Shown in pieces: positions 52,152-62,528 of a stretch of DNA of 64,000 bases; positions within the stretch are counted from its first letter, which is position 1; the number at the start of each line of letters is the position of its first letter. The notes beneath the pieces were generated by a model. That model did not search any database. It was not told the DNA's origin and saw nothing but the letters and a program-made list of their open reading frames with translations. The DNA comes from Shewanella amazonensis SB2B (GTDB lineage Bacteria; Pseudomonadota; Gammaproteobacteria; Enterobacterales; Shewanellaceae). Made by a program: the position numbers and the translations under genes. The stretch is from the NCBI RefSeq assembly GCF_000015245.1, contig NC_008700.1, forward strand, positions 812,001-876,000, given 5' to 3'.

Positions 52152-52424
52152 ATGAAAAAGCGTAAGATAAAGGGTATGGCTGCAACCGAATATGTGCTGG
52201 TACTGGCTTTGGTGGCCATTGCTGCCATTGGTGTATACAGCTTCTTCGGTAAAACACTGCGTAACCAGGTAGCAGGTTTGGCGACTGAATTATCCGGTCG
52301 TGATGCTGCCGATAATATTAAAGCCTCCCAAGATGCCGCCGACGATGGAAAAGACGTAGCTGACCAGAACTATAACCTGGGTAACTACAACGAAGCTGCC
52401 AACAAGTCTGCCGCCAGCAACTGA
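52152..52424 (+). CDS. flp: Flp-type pilin 1
   Basis: 90 aa prepilin with a short basic leader and cleavage site G/MAATEY (KRKIKGMAATEYVLVLALVAIAAIG). The hydrophobic N-terminal helix (about 12-33) is followed by an acidic/Asn-rich surface part (DNIKASQDAADDGKDVADQNYNLGNYNEAANKSAASN). AAGGAG lies 6 bp upstream of the ATG. It is the first pilin of the Tad locus, probably the major subunit of the adhesive Flp pilus. A hairpin follows its stop and separates it from the rest of the operon. Confidence 0.9.
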   Translation: MKKRKIKGMAATEYVLVLALVAIAAIGVYSFFGKTLRNQVAGLATELSGRDAADNIKASQDAADDGKDVADQNYNLGNYNEAANKSAASN

Positions 52425-52445
52425 TCCTAGCCCAGCAGTACTTCC

Positions 52446-52473
52446 AAAGGCAGCAGTGCAGACTGCTGCCTTT
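52446..52473 (+). terminator. Hairpin between the two Flp pilin genes
   Basis: AAAGGCAGCAGT and ACTGCTGCCTTT form a perfect 12-bp stem with loop GCAG, followed by a short T-stretch (TTTTGTT). It probably acts as a partial terminator or a 3' stabiliser that makes pilin 1 mRNA more abundant than the assembly genes. Confidence 0.8.
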
Positions 52474-52498
52474 TGTTCTGGTTTTCAAGGAGGGAAAC

Positions 52499-52813
52499 AT
52501 GAAGCAAGCACAGACCGGGATGTCGACAGTAGAGTATGTGCTGGTTTTGGCACTGGTGGCCATAGCCGCCATAGGTGCCTTCAGCTTTTTTGGCAAAACC
52601 TTGCGTAATCAGGCCGCGGGCATATCCACGGAGCTTTCCGGACGTGATTCTCAGGGCAACATCGATGCCGCGCAGGGCGCCGCAGATGCCTCAAGTGATG
52701 TTGCCAACCGAAATTATAACCTGGGCAACTATAACGAAGGTGCGAACAAGGCTGCCGAAGGAGACTCCACAGGCGGTGGTGGTACCGGAGGTGGGGGTCC
52801 CGTGGTGGACTGA
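52499..52813 (+). CDS. flp: Flp-type pilin 2, with Gly-rich tail
   Basis: 104 aa, paralogous to pilin 1: cleavage site G/MSTVEY, nearly the same hydrophobic helix (VLVLALVAIAAIGAFSFFGKTLRNQ) and the shared NYNLGNYNEGANK segment. It differs by a C-terminal extension (STGGGGTGGGGPVVD) that is absent from pilin 1. GGAGG precedes the ATG. The copies arose by tandem duplication. The tail may expose a flexible surface loop or tip. Confidence 0.9.
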   Translation: MKQAQTGMSTVEYVLVLALVAIAAIGAFSFFGKTLRNQAAGISTELSGRDSQGNIDAAQGAADASSDVANRNYNLGNYNEGANKAAEGDSTGGGGTGGGGPVVD

Positions 52814-52847
52814 CCCAGTGCGATAAAGGATTGCCGGAGAAGCAAGG

Positions 52848-54221
52848 ATGTTGAAATCTCGTCAAGGCGGCCAGGCCATGGTCCTGTCCCTCATTTTGCT
52901 TGGTTTTACCGTGATGGCGATGCTGTTTGGATTTAACGCATCTCAGCTCAATCACGAGGGTACCAGGCTGCAAAATACTGCTGACAATACGGTTTACAGC
53001 CTGGCAAACATCGTAGCCAGAGATATGAATTTCAAGGCCTATACCAACAGGGCCGCCGTCGCCAATCAGGTCGCTGTCGCGCAAATGGTGGGCCTGTCTG
53101 CCTGGTTTAATATGACCGACACCTTCACCGATAACGCCTGTACCCTGCTGTGCTGGGTGCCTTATCTCGGCCAGGCAATCAATGCGGTCGCCAGGGTGAC
53201 CAACAGCATCAATCAGGGGGCACAGCCCTTCTTTAAGGCCATGGTGAATGTGGAAAACCTTCTCCTCAAGGCTATCAGTACCGCCCAGGTGGCAGTGAAC
53301 TACGCGGGACTGGTCGGCGGCATAGATACCGCCATGGAGGTGGTTAAGGCCAACGACCCCACGGCGCGACTCGATTTAATGCAAAACCCGTTGGCGCTCG
53401 AAGATGTCAGGCATATCTGGATGGATTTCCAGCAAAGATTCAGTCGGGATAAATCCAGAGACGGTACCCAGTACAAAGACTTTTTGGCCGTGACGTCAAA
53501 CTCCAGGGATGGCTTTACCAAAGGCACAAACTACAAACTCGGATTTCCCTGGTCACTGAAGTCCTGGCCGCTGCGCTGGGCAACCAAAAAGGCCGGTGGC
53601 AGCGACTTGATTTCAAACGGCGATCGCGAGGCCGAAACCTGGACGTCAGCCCACACCCTGGGCATTCACCTCGAACGCTGGAGCTGTAAGCGATTCCGCT
53701 GCAAATGGCGTGGCGGCGAGATCCCGGTTGGCTGGGGCGGTACCCGTTCCGATGACAGAAAGAGCCTGCGCAATGTCTCCGGCAACAAGGTCTGGGGTGG
53801 CAGTCGCGGCGTAAACCGCAGCGCCACCAATCTGGCGGCGTACAACGAAGAAACCCGCGGTAACTACGATGGGGTGCAGCCCTTCTATGCGCTGGACAAA
53901 GACGGCGACAGTGTCAGTGAGACCAAAAACATCGCCATAGTAGTGTCCAAACCACAAAACCGTATCCGCACCAGTGCCAGGCTCGATGTGGGTCATGACA
54001 ACACAGACCCCGCTACCAACGAAGAAATGTATGGCGATCGAATGTCGGCAATGGCATCGGCCAGCGTGTTCTATTCGCGGCCTCAGGATCTCACAGCCTG
54101 GCGGCGCAAGGATGGGCGCAGCGAATACGGCAACCTGTACAACCCCTTCTGGCAGCCCCATCTGACCGATAACTCAGGTGCGGACCGTCGTTGGGTTTAC
54201 GTACTGACCGCGGCCTTGTAG
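52848..54221 (+). CDS. TadG-like protein with pilin-type N-terminus
   Basis: 457 aa. The N-terminus GGQAMVLSLILLGFTVMAML resembles the pseudopilin-type leader and helix of TadE/TadG proteins. The following segment (FNASQLNHEGTRLQNTADNTVYSLANIVARDMNFKAYTNRAAVANQVAVAQMVGLSAW) matches the TadG-type membrane-proximal region. The large rest is soluble and probably periplasmic, with a Cys-Lys-Arg-rich patch (CKRFRCKWRGG). It lacks an obvious von Willebrand domain. It probably affects pilus assembly or secretion. First of a tightly spaced run of genes. Confidence 0.75.
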   Translation: MLKSRQGGQAMVLSLILLGFTVMAMLFGFNASQLNHEGTRLQNTADNTVYSLANIVARDMNFKAYTNRAAVANQVAVAQMVGLSAWFNMTDTFTDNACTLLCWVPYLGQAINAVARVTNSINQGAQPFFKAMVNVENLLLKAISTAQVAVNYAGLVGGIDTAMEVVKANDPTARLDLMQNPLALEDVRHIWMDFQQRFSRDKSRDGTQYKDFLAVTSNSRDGFTKGTNYKLGFPWSLKSWPLRWATKKAGGSDLISNGDREAETWTSAHTLGIHLERWSCKRFRCKWRGGEIPVGWGGTRSDDRKSLRNVSGNKVWGGSRGVNRSATNLAAYNEETRGNYDGVQPFYALDKDGDSVSETKNIAIVVSKPQNRIRTSARLDVGHDNTDPATNEEMYGDRMSAMASASVFYSRPQDLTAWRRKDGRSEYGNLYNPFWQPHLTDNSGADRRWVYVLTAAL

Positions 54222-54230
54222 GAGTTGTTG

Positions 54231-55118
54231 ATGAAGCACCAAAAGGGACAGGCTCTCGTCGAAAGTGCCATCGCCATGGCCTTTATTATCATTCCTGTGC
54301 TGCTGTTGCTGCCGTTTTTGCACAAGATTTCTGAGGTCAAACACAGGAATACCCAGGCAGCCCAGTACGCCGCCTGGGAGCGCACCGTGTGGCGGGTAGA
54401 CAGGCCCCGTGAGTTTCCCGGTGGCCAGTTCCACTATGCCAGCAAAACCGAAGCCAATCTGAACGCCGAATTGCCCTGGCGCTTTTATCAGCAAAATGGT
54501 CAGGCGGTGCGCAGCAACTATACCGAAGAATGGAGTTGGCAGGAAAAGAGTCATTCGCTGCTCAAACACACGCTGTCCCCCGATGAACCCCAGTCACTGC
54601 TGCTCAAATCCGCCAGTGAAACCCCCGAGGACAACAAGGGGGCAGACCGTTTGGCGGCCAGTGTCTCAGGGCGTAAAGCGCCGGGCCTGTGGGAGACCAG
54701 CGTGGGCACGGCGAGAAACCTGCTTTCTTACACAGGCTTCGCCCTGGACCGCAATCGTTTCTATGTGGCCAATGTAGGGACAGACCTTGAGAAATTTCGG
54801 GTCTTTCCCCTGAAAGGCGCCGATGGCGACCCGATGGAAGCGCTGGACCTAAAAATTGAAAGCAAGAGCGCGCTTTTGACCCATGCCTGGAATGCCGGTG
54901 GCCCGGCACATGCCAAACGCCAAACCGAGCGGCTGGTGTTGACCAAGTACGCGGACATCAAGCCGGTGACCCTGCTGCAAAGCGTCCTGGGGCTTATCCC
55001 CTTTGGCCGGGAGATCAAGCCAAACAGCCTGAGATTTGGCCACACGGATGTGGAAGCATTACCCGCAAATAGGCTTTGTAACTATGGTTCTGCCAACTGC
55101 GGAGACGGAGGAAAATGA
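54231..55118 (+). CDS. TadE-like pseudopilin, 295 aa
   Basis: ATG 54231 has GGAG 6 bp upstream; the upstream TTG adds only two residues. N-terminus KGQALVESAIAMAFIIIPVLLLLPFLHKI is the TadE-type processed helix (G-Q-A-x-x-E). The rest is a basic, soluble, probably periplasmic domain (AAWERTVWRVDRPREFPGG; LDRNRFYVANVGTDLEKFRVFPL). TadE/TadF pseudopilins are needed for pilus formation in Aggregatibacter. Its 3' end overlaps the next ATG (ATGA). Confidence 0.72.
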   Translation: MKHQKGQALVESAIAMAFIIIPVLLLLPFLHKISEVKHRNTQAAQYAAWERTVWRVDRPREFPGGQFHYASKTEANLNAELPWRFYQQNGQAVRSNYTEEWSWQEKSHSLLKHTLSPDEPQSLLLKSASETPEDNKGADRLAASVSGRKAPGLWETSVGTARNLLSYTGFALDRNRFYVANVGTDLEKFRVFPLKGADGDPMEALDLKIESKSALLTHAWNAGGPAHAKRQTERLVLTKYADIKPVTLLQSVLGLIPFGREIKPNSLRFGHTDVEALPANRLCNYGSANCGDGGK

Positions 55119-55789
55119 TGCGTTGCCTGTTACTGATAAGCCTGATTTGCAGTCTCTCGGTGTTGGCCGATGAGTGGCCGGATATGCCGTTCCCGGACAA
55201 GGGCAGCGCGCAAATAGTCGCGGATAACATGAACTTCATGGGGCTGCCGATGAAAACCTGGGTACTCCACTATCCCGGCAGTGCCGTGGTAGTGGCCGAC
55301 TTTTACGAGCAGCAATGGAAGGACCACAGCGAAAAGTTCGATAAAAACACCCTCAATGGCGATGTCATCATCAACAGCTGGCAGCCGCCGTTCCTGCTTA
55401 CGGCCCGAATTCGCAGCCAATACGACTCGACGCTGGCGTATGTGGGTATTTCGCAGAACCTCGGCTTTTCGGAGTTTGAAACCCAAAGCAGCCAGAAATT
55501 CCCCTCTTTGTCCGGTACCACTGTGTTGTCAGATATCAGCTCGGTGGATCTCTTTAAACGTGGCCGCACCGTGGTGTTGGTGAGCGAACGCCGGGTATCT
55601 GAGAGTTATCACTATTACAAAAACTACTACACCAGCCGGGGATGGCACGAAGTCGTGGGAATACTGGAGCCCTCAGTCAATCAGGCGGTGCTGCGTCTAA
55701 ACCGGGAAAACGCCTTTCTGGATGTAAGTATCAAGTCTGAGCAGGGGCGCACCCACATAGTCGCCAATGAAATGTCGGAGGGCCTGTGA
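55115..55789 (+). CDS. Secreted protein in Tad locus, 224 aa
   Basis: Signal peptide MMRCLLLISLICSLSVLA, then a mostly beta-strand mature domain (MKTWVLHYPGSAVVVADFYEQQW; GTTVLSDISSVDLFKRGRTVVLVSERRVSE). No family recognised. It overlaps the gene before (ATGA) and after (GTGA), so it is an integral operon member. Periplasmic location and place between pseudopilins suggest an accessory role in pilus assembly; this is inference. Confidence 0.65.
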   Translation: MMRCLLLISLICSLSVLADEWPDMPFPDKGSAQIVADNMNFMGLPMKTWVLHYPGSAVVVADFYEQQWKDHSEKFDKNTLNGDVIINSWQPPFLLTARIRSQYDSTLAYVGISQNLGFSEFETQSSQKFPSLSGTTVLSDISSVDLFKRGRTVVLVSERRVSESYHYYKNYYTSRGWHEVVGILEPSVNQAVLRLNRENAFLDVSIKSEQGRTHIVANEMSEGL

Positions 55790-55980
55790 GACAGAAGTTT
55801 GCCCGGGGCCAATCGTCACTCGAGTACCTGTTGGTGTGTGGGGCACTGATTGCGGCACTTTTGGTGCCCATTAATCCGGATACAGACGGACGCAACGTAA
55901 TGGAAATTTGCAGGGATGCGTTGAAGACCTGGTACACGGCTTTTGCCCACGCAAAGTCTCAGCCGCCACTGCCGTTTTAA
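55786..55980 (+). CDS. 64-aa pilin-like protein (class III prepilin signal)
   Basis: Starts with GTG at 55786, overlapping the previous stop as GTGA. Its sequence ARGQSSLEYLLVCGALIAALLV fits the Flp-type processing motif G/XXXXEY (G then QSSLEY), followed by a hydrophobic helix and a short polar tail with one cysteine in the tail (VMEICRDALKTWYTAF). It is much shorter than Flp1/Flp2 and lacks their tail. It may be a minor or tip pilin. It could have been missed by length filters. Confidence 0.65.
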   Translation: MRQKFARGQSSLEYLLVCGALIAALLVPINPDTDGRNVMEICRDALKTWYTAFAHAKSQPPLPF

Positions 55981-56002
55981 GTCACATAAGGAAATCATTG
56001 AA

Positions 56003-56899
56003 ATGCAGTCGAAACGCATAGACTTTAACTGGGTCTTGCTGGGGATAGCTTTGGTGCTGGGTAGCCTGGCGGCCTGGGCAACAAAGAACTATTTCATTGT
56101 TAAAGAACAGGAAATCCGGGCAGAGCTGTCAAACAGCAATGTAAAAATGGTGGATGTGGTGGTCGCCACCCAGGAACTGCGTAAAGGCGACATCGTCGAT
56201 GAAACCAATATGTCGGTTCGCTCTATCCGTGCCGATGTCATCCCACTGGATGCGATTCGCCCATCCCAATTCAATGAAGTGGCAGGTCAGATGTTGCTGA
56301 GCGAAATGTCTCCTGGGCGGCCGCTTATCAGTGCTTATCTACCCGGCTTCAAAACCAGGCAGTTTTCAGATCTGCTACAGGAAGGCCAGCGCGCCGTCAC
56401 GATCGACATCAATGAAGAAAACTCGACGGCGGGCATGTTGGTGCCCTCGGATCTGGTGGATCTTTTCCTCAGCTACACAGTGGAAAACGGTGACAGCGAA
56501 AGGGTCAAGATGGAGCTCTTGATTGAAAAGGCTCAGGTTTTGGCTACGGGCAAGCGCAGCATAGATGTACATCCCGAGCTGGTGAACTCCATTTACGACA
56601 ACCCGGATTCTTACAACACAGTTACCCTGGCGCTGTCCACCGAGGATGCGATTCGGGTCTCCCTTGCCAAAGGCCGTGGCAAATTTGTCACCTTGCTGCG
56701 CAACAAAGCCGAGTCCGCCCCCGTTGCCGTGACCAATATGTTTGGCGATCAGATTTTTGGTATGTCCGGCGACAAAGGTAGCCATCAGGTTGAATACATC
56801 ACAGGGGGAGGTGGACTCAAGAGCAGCTTCCAGGAATACCCCTTACCAAAAGAATTGATGGACGAATTAGCTCAGGGAAAAGTTAACACCGCATTATGA
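56003..56899 (+). CDS. rcpC: RcpC/CpaB, Flp pilus assembly protein
   Basis: 298 aa from ATG 56003, with AAGGAA upstream. N-terminal membrane anchor (IDFNWVLLGIALVLGSLAAWATKNYFIV), then a SAF domain (VDVVVATQELRKGDIVDETNMSVRSI) and the RcpC-like block EGQRAVTIDINEENSTAGMLVPSDLVDLFL. CpaB/RcpC is a periplasmic anchor or lipid-processing protein that works with the secretin. It overlaps the secretin gene by 4 bp (ATGA). Confidence 0.88.
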   Translation: MQSKRIDFNWVLLGIALVLGSLAAWATKNYFIVKEQEIRAELSNSNVKMVDVVVATQELRKGDIVDETNMSVRSIRADVIPLDAIRPSQFNEVAGQMLLSEMSPGRPLISAYLPGFKTRQFSDLLQEGQRAVTIDINEENSTAGMLVPSDLVDLFLSYTVENGDSERVKMELLIEKAQVLATGKRSIDVHPELVNSIYDNPDSYNTVTLALSTEDAIRVSLAKGRGKFVTLLRNKAESAPVAVTNMFGDQIFGMSGDKGSHQVEYITGGGGLKSSFQEYPLPKELMDELAQGKVNTAL

Positions 56900-58215
56900 A
56901 AACTATTAACCAACTGATGATTTTAGGCTGGGTACTTTGCTCAGTGATGCTTTCGGTCGCTTATGCTCATAACAATCAACCGCTTAAGCTTTATGTCGGC
57001 GCGGTAGAACTCTATAAGATTGCCAACGTTGAGCGGGTTGTGGTGGGTAACGGTGGCGTGCTCAGTGCCAAGGTATTGGACGAGAAGAATGTGATTCTTA
57101 TCGGCGAGAGCGAAGGCTTGTCTGATATTCAGCTTTGGCAAAAAGACGGCACCGTGCGCAAGTTAAGCGTGGTGGTCACCAAAGAAAACGCCCAGACCAC
57201 AGTGGGTACCATGAAGCGGATGCTGGCCGAGTTTCCGTCCATTGAAGTGACAGAGTCGGACGGCGTGATAGTGATCCACGGTGAGGCCGATGCCTCCCAG
57301 CGTGAAACTCTGGAAAAGGTGCTGGATGGCAAGGACAACATTCTGCCACTCATCAAATACGTCAAATACGGTAAATCCATCGAGCCCATGGTGAAGATGG
57401 AAGTCAAAATCGTTGAGTTCAACAAATCCACCCTGAACAACATTGGGGTGCAATGGGAAAATGTGATGTCGGGTCCCGCCTTTGGGGCCGCCAAGGCATT
57501 TACCGCCAACCCGATTTTCAGCGTGTCGTCGCCCGGCCAATATGCCAACAGCATAGGCGGCGCCGTGTCCGATGCCATTGGCGTTCTGGATACCCGAGGC
57601 TGGAGTTACTTTGGCATAGTGACAGGTATCGGCTCTCAAATTCAGTTGCTGGCTGAGAAGGGCGATGCCCGCATGCTGGCCGAGCCCAATCTGACCACCC
57701 GCAGCGGCGAAGCCGCAAGTTTCCTCGCCGGGGGCGAGATCCCCATCCGCACCGTGAGCGGAGTGGGCTCGGTAGATATCCAGTACAAGGAATACGGCAT
57801 ACGTTTGAACATAGAGCCCGTGGTGGATGCCGATAACAATATCGTCAGCCGGGTGATGGCCGAGGTGAGCGCCGTCGACCCTTCCATCCAGCTCGAGGGC
57901 AGTGCCCCCGGCTTTCTGACCCGTCGTACCGAGTCTGTGATTAACGTTAAAAACAAGCAAACCATGGTGATTTCCGGGCTGGTTAACAGCGAAATGTCCA
58001 AGGTGGTCAATAAGTTTCCATTGCTGGGTGACATCCCCATTCTGGGTGAACTCTTCAAGTCCCGTAATTTCCGTGAGGAAAAAACCGAGCTGGTGATTTT
58101 TGTGACCCCGACCGTGGTGTATCCCGGGGAAGACAGCCATGAGAAGTCCCTCTCCCGCGCCCGGGAGCTGGTTGACGATGCGGCGAAACTGGAAGCCTTT
58201 TACATTCTGGATTAG
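56896..58215 (+). CDS. rcpA: RcpA/CpaC outer-membrane secretin
   Basis: 439 aa with a signal peptide (residues about 1-25, VLCSVMLSVAYA). An N-terminal pilus-assembly domain (VGAVELYKIANVERVVVGNGGVLSAKVLD) and a BON-like domain (TESDGVIVIHGEADASQRETLEKVL) precede the secretin core with LLAEKGDARMLAEPNLTTRSGEAASFLAGGEIPI and the C-terminal VNNK/PLLGDIPILGELFKSRN block. It forms the outer-membrane ring through which the Flp pilus leaves. It precedes the TadA gene by 8 bp. No tadZ is encoded between them. Confidence 0.92.
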   Translation: MKTINQLMILGWVLCSVMLSVAYAHNNQPLKLYVGAVELYKIANVERVVVGNGGVLSAKVLDEKNVILIGESEGLSDIQLWQKDGTVRKLSVVVTKENAQTTVGTMKRMLAEFPSIEVTESDGVIVIHGEADASQRETLEKVLDGKDNILPLIKYVKYGKSIEPMVKMEVKIVEFNKSTLNNIGVQWENVMSGPAFGAAKAFTANPIFSVSSPGQYANSIGGAVSDAIGVLDTRGWSYFGIVTGIGSQIQLLAEKGDARMLAEPNLTTRSGEAASFLAGGEIPIRTVSGVGSVDIQYKEYGIRLNIEPVVDADNNIVSRVMAEVSAVDPSIQLEGSAPGFLTRRTESVINVKNKQTMVISGLVNSEMSKVVNKFPLLGDIPILGELFKSRNFREEKTELVIFVTPTVVYPGEDSHEKSLSRARELVDDAAKLEAFYILD

Positions 58216-58223
58216 GAGCTGCC

Positions 58224-59985
<1,762 letters not shown>

Positions 59986-59993
<8 letters not shown>

Positions 59994-60837
59994 TGTGATG
60001 CTCGCCATGGTCCTGGCCTTTGTCTCAGTCACAGTGCTGGTGTGGTCTGCCAAGCATCTGGGTGAGTCGCTGGCCAAACGATACCGGGAAACCTTTACCA
60101 CCTCGGCCAGTACCAATCTGGCCGACATGTTCCTGTTCATTGAGCCGGGCCAGCTGTTTTTGCTGAACGTGCTGACCCTGGTCTCAGTGCCTTTCTTCGG
60201 CCGCCTGTTCTTTGGCTCATGGGTGGTAGGGATATTGCTCAGTGTGCTGTTGGCACTCTTGCCCCGTTATCTCTACCGCTATCTGCATCAAAGGCGCAGA
60301 CGCAGGTTTGTGCACCAGTTACCGGACGCGCTGAATATGATTGCGGCGTCGATGCAGGCGGGTGCCAACGTGACCAATGCCATCGAGTTTATGGCCGATG
60401 AAATGGATGCGCCCATCAAGCAGGAGTTCCAGTTGTTTTTGCGTGAGCAGCGGCTGGGGGTGGAGTTCAACACGGCGCTGGATAACGTCTACAAACGCAT
60501 CCCCGAGAGCGAGTTTCAGCTGGTCGTTGCAGGGATGCAAATCTCCCGCGATGTGGGTGGCAACCTGGCCGAGGTGCTGGTGCGGCTGTCTGAAACCCTG
60601 CGTAAAAAAATCGAGATGGAAGGCAAGATCACCTCGCTCACCTCACAGGGCAAGATGCAGGGCATAGTCATGACCCTGTTGCCGGTTGCGATCGGCTTCA
60701 CCCTGTATCATATGGAGCCTGTATCCATGGGACGAATCTTAACCGAGCCCGTGGGCTGGGCCGTGATAGCCGTGTCGTCCCTGTTGCTCTTTGGTGGTTA
60801 CATGACCATCAAGAAAATCATCACCATCGATGTGTAG
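59986..60837 (+). CDS. tadB: TadB, inner-membrane platform protein
   Basis: 283 aa from ATG 59986 (AGGGATG upstream); ATG 59977 is also possible. It overlaps the tadA end. Four hydrophobic segments flank a T2SSF domain: RFVHQLPDALNMIAASMQAGANVTNAIEFMADEMDAPIKQEF, ELQLVVAGMQISRDVGGNLAEVLVRLSETLRKKIEM and TSQGKMQGIVMTLLP. With TadC it forms the inner-membrane base of the pilus machine. Confidence 0.9.
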
Positions 60838-60845
60838 GAGCGACC

Positions 60846-61709
60846 ATGGTTAATCTGATTGTGACCTTTTACACCCTGGCGCTGATTTTTTTGCTGGTGT
60901 CCTGCGCCCGCATTTACCGGCGGGTACCCGAAGAGCGCCGGGAGTTTATGGACCCCCTCACCCCCGGGCTCAAGCTGATTTGGCCGTTGGTGAATGTGGT
61001 GGCCTTTTACTTCAGCGAAAAGCTCAGCGTGGACTATCTGGAGCGTATCGCCAAAAAACTGCAGGTATCCGGTTTATCGTACCTGATGACGGCAGAGCAA
61101 TACTTTGCCATCCGCATCCTGAGCACCCTGTTTGCCACCTTTATTGTGTGGCTGGGTTGTTGGATGCTGGACGAACTATCGGCCAACTACCTGCTGCTGG
61201 CCGCCATCGCCGGTTACTTTTTGCCCATGCTGACCCTGAACGATCTACGCCGTACGCGTCAGGAGCAAATCGTCAAGGTGCTGCCGGTGTACCTCGACTA
61301 TCTGACCATGGCCATTGAGGCCGGACTCAACATGTCTGCAGCCATTGCCCAGGCGGTGGAACGCGGCCCCGATGGGCCGCTGAAAATCGAGTTTGAAAAG
61401 GTGATCCGCGATATGCGTGCGGGTATCTCCCGGGCACAGGCATTTCGCAACATGGCCGACCGGGTCCAGATAAGTGAGCTTAACAGTCTGGTCAGTGCGC
61501 TGGCACAGGCAGAACGTACCGGGGCGAGTCTGGGTTACACCCTGCGGATCCAGGCCGATCAGCGCCGGGTGGAACGTTTCCAGCGCGCCGAGAAAAAGGC
61601 CATGGAAGCGCCCATCAAACTGATGTTCCCCCTTATCATGTTTATCTTCCCGGTGACCTTTTTGATCCTCTTGTTCCCCATCCTGTCCAAGTTCCTGTTT
61701 GAGATGTGA
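60846..61709 (+). CDS. tadC: TadC, inner-membrane platform protein
   Basis: 287 aa, partner of TadB. N-terminal helix NLIVTFYTLALIFLLVS, then helix pairs and a T2SSF domain (KVLPVYLDYLTMAIEAGLNMSAAIAQAVERGPDGPLKIEFEKV; SELNSLVSALAQAERTGASLGYTLRIQADQRRVERFQRAEKKAME) ending with two helices PLIMFIFPVTFLILLFPILSKF. It follows tadB by 8 bp with GGAG upstream. Confidence 0.9.
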   Translation: MVNLIVTFYTLALIFLLVSCARIYRRVPEERREFMDPLTPGLKLIWPLVNVVAFYFSEKLSVDYLERIAKKLQVSGLSYLMTAEQYFAIRILSTLFATFIVWLGCWMLDELSANYLLLAAIAGYFLPMLTLNDLRRTRQEQIVKVLPVYLDYLTMAIEAGLNMSAAIAQAVERGPDGPLKIEFEKVIRDMRAGISRAQAFRNMADRVQISELNSLVSALAQAERTGASLGYTLRIQADQRRVERFQRAEKKAMEAPIKLMFPLIMFIFPVTFLILLFPILSKFLFEM

Positions 61710-61710
61710 C

Positions 61711-62055
61711 ATGAAGCGAGCGCAATTCAAACATGGCCCCAGTGGCAAGGCAATTGAGGTATGGCTCGCCAATACCCCCTGGCTGAGACTGAGGGGATTG
61801 TTGGGGAGGCCCCCTCTGGGCGAACAGGAGGCCATGCTCATCAATCGTTGTGGCTCAGTGCACACCTGTTGGATGGGCTATGCACTGGATTTGGTGTTTC
61901 TGGACAGGGAATTGCGGGTGCTGAAAGTAACCGAGCAACTGCGCCCCTGGCGCAGCGCCTCCTGCATGGGGGCATTTCAGGTAATGGAGCTGGCCCCGGG
62001 TGCCGTGGCCGCAATGCAAGTTCGTGTGGGAGATAATTTTCAATGGATAGAGTGA
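61711..62055 (+). CDS. DUF192 protein embedded in Tad operon
   Basis: 114 aa from ATG 61711, one base after the tadC stop. DUF192 markers: WLRLRGLLGRPPLGEQEAMLINRCGSVHTCWMGYALDLVFLDRELRVLKV and a C-terminal AVAAMQVRVGDNF. DUF192 is a small beta-barrel found alone in many bacteria, function unknown. No signal peptide is seen. Its place between tadC and the TPR lipoprotein gene suggests a pilus-related role in this organism; overlap of 13 bp with the next gene. Confidence 0.85.
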   Translation: MKRAQFKHGPSGKAIEVWLANTPWLRLRGLLGRPPLGEQEAMLINRCGSVHTCWMGYALDLVFLDRELRVLKVTEQLRPWRSASCMGAFQVMELAPGAVAAMQVRVGDNFQWIE

Positions 62056-62528
62056 GTAAAATGTGGGCCTCCGTGGCCCTGAGTCTGATGTTGGTGGCGT
62101 GTAGTTCAACTGCCAATAAGCCCGATCACAACGGCAATCCACAGATTATGGCACTGCAATCCCAGGCCGAAGCCGCCTATAAGATGGCAAAGCTGGATCA
62201 GGCCGAGAGCCAGTATCTGCAGGTGCTGCAGTCGGTGCCCAACTATGCCCCCGCCTGGTTTCGTCTGGGTAACATCTATACCCGTACCGGTCGCCACGAT
62301 GCCGCCATCGCCGCCTACCAACGCTGTATCGAACTGGAGCCGGATAATCAAAAAGCCTGGTACAACATGGGCTTGGTCCGTCTCAAACAATCCACCGAAA
62401 TCCTGGAGTCCATTGAGCGCCGTGGTGATAAAGAGTCCCCCGTGGGCAGGCAGATAAGCGCCCTGTTGGACGCACTCAATCAATTGCAACGTGAACCCGG
62501 CGCTGACACCCAGGTGGGTATGCAATGA
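62043..62528 (+). CDS. tadD: TadD-like TPR lipoprotein
   Basis: 161 aa. Lipoprotein signal SLMLVACSS, with cysteine near residue 20. TPR units follow: QAEAAYKMAKLDQAESQYLQVLQSVP, APAWFRLGNIYTRTGRHDAAIAAYQRCIELEP and QKAWYNMGLVRLKQSTEIL. TadD is a TPR lipoprotein that helps the Tad secretin assemble. GTG/ATG starts a few codons later are possible. It overlaps DUF192 upstream and the next gene (ATGA) downstream. Confidence 0.85.
   Translation: MDRVSKMWASVALSLMLVACSSTANKPDHNGNPQIMALQSQAEAAYKMAKLDQAESQYLQVLQSVPNYAPAWFRLGNIYTRTGRHDAAIAAYQRCIELEPDNQKAWYNMGLVRLKQSTEILESIERRGDKESPVGRQISALLDALNQLQREPGADTQVGMQ

Noticed and set aside
57163..58140. 325-aa minus-strand frame opposite the secretin gene
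   Set aside because: It is a His/Gly-rich mirror of a GC-rich gene, with no signal, ribosome-binding site or family motifs; the secretin on the plus strand is certain.
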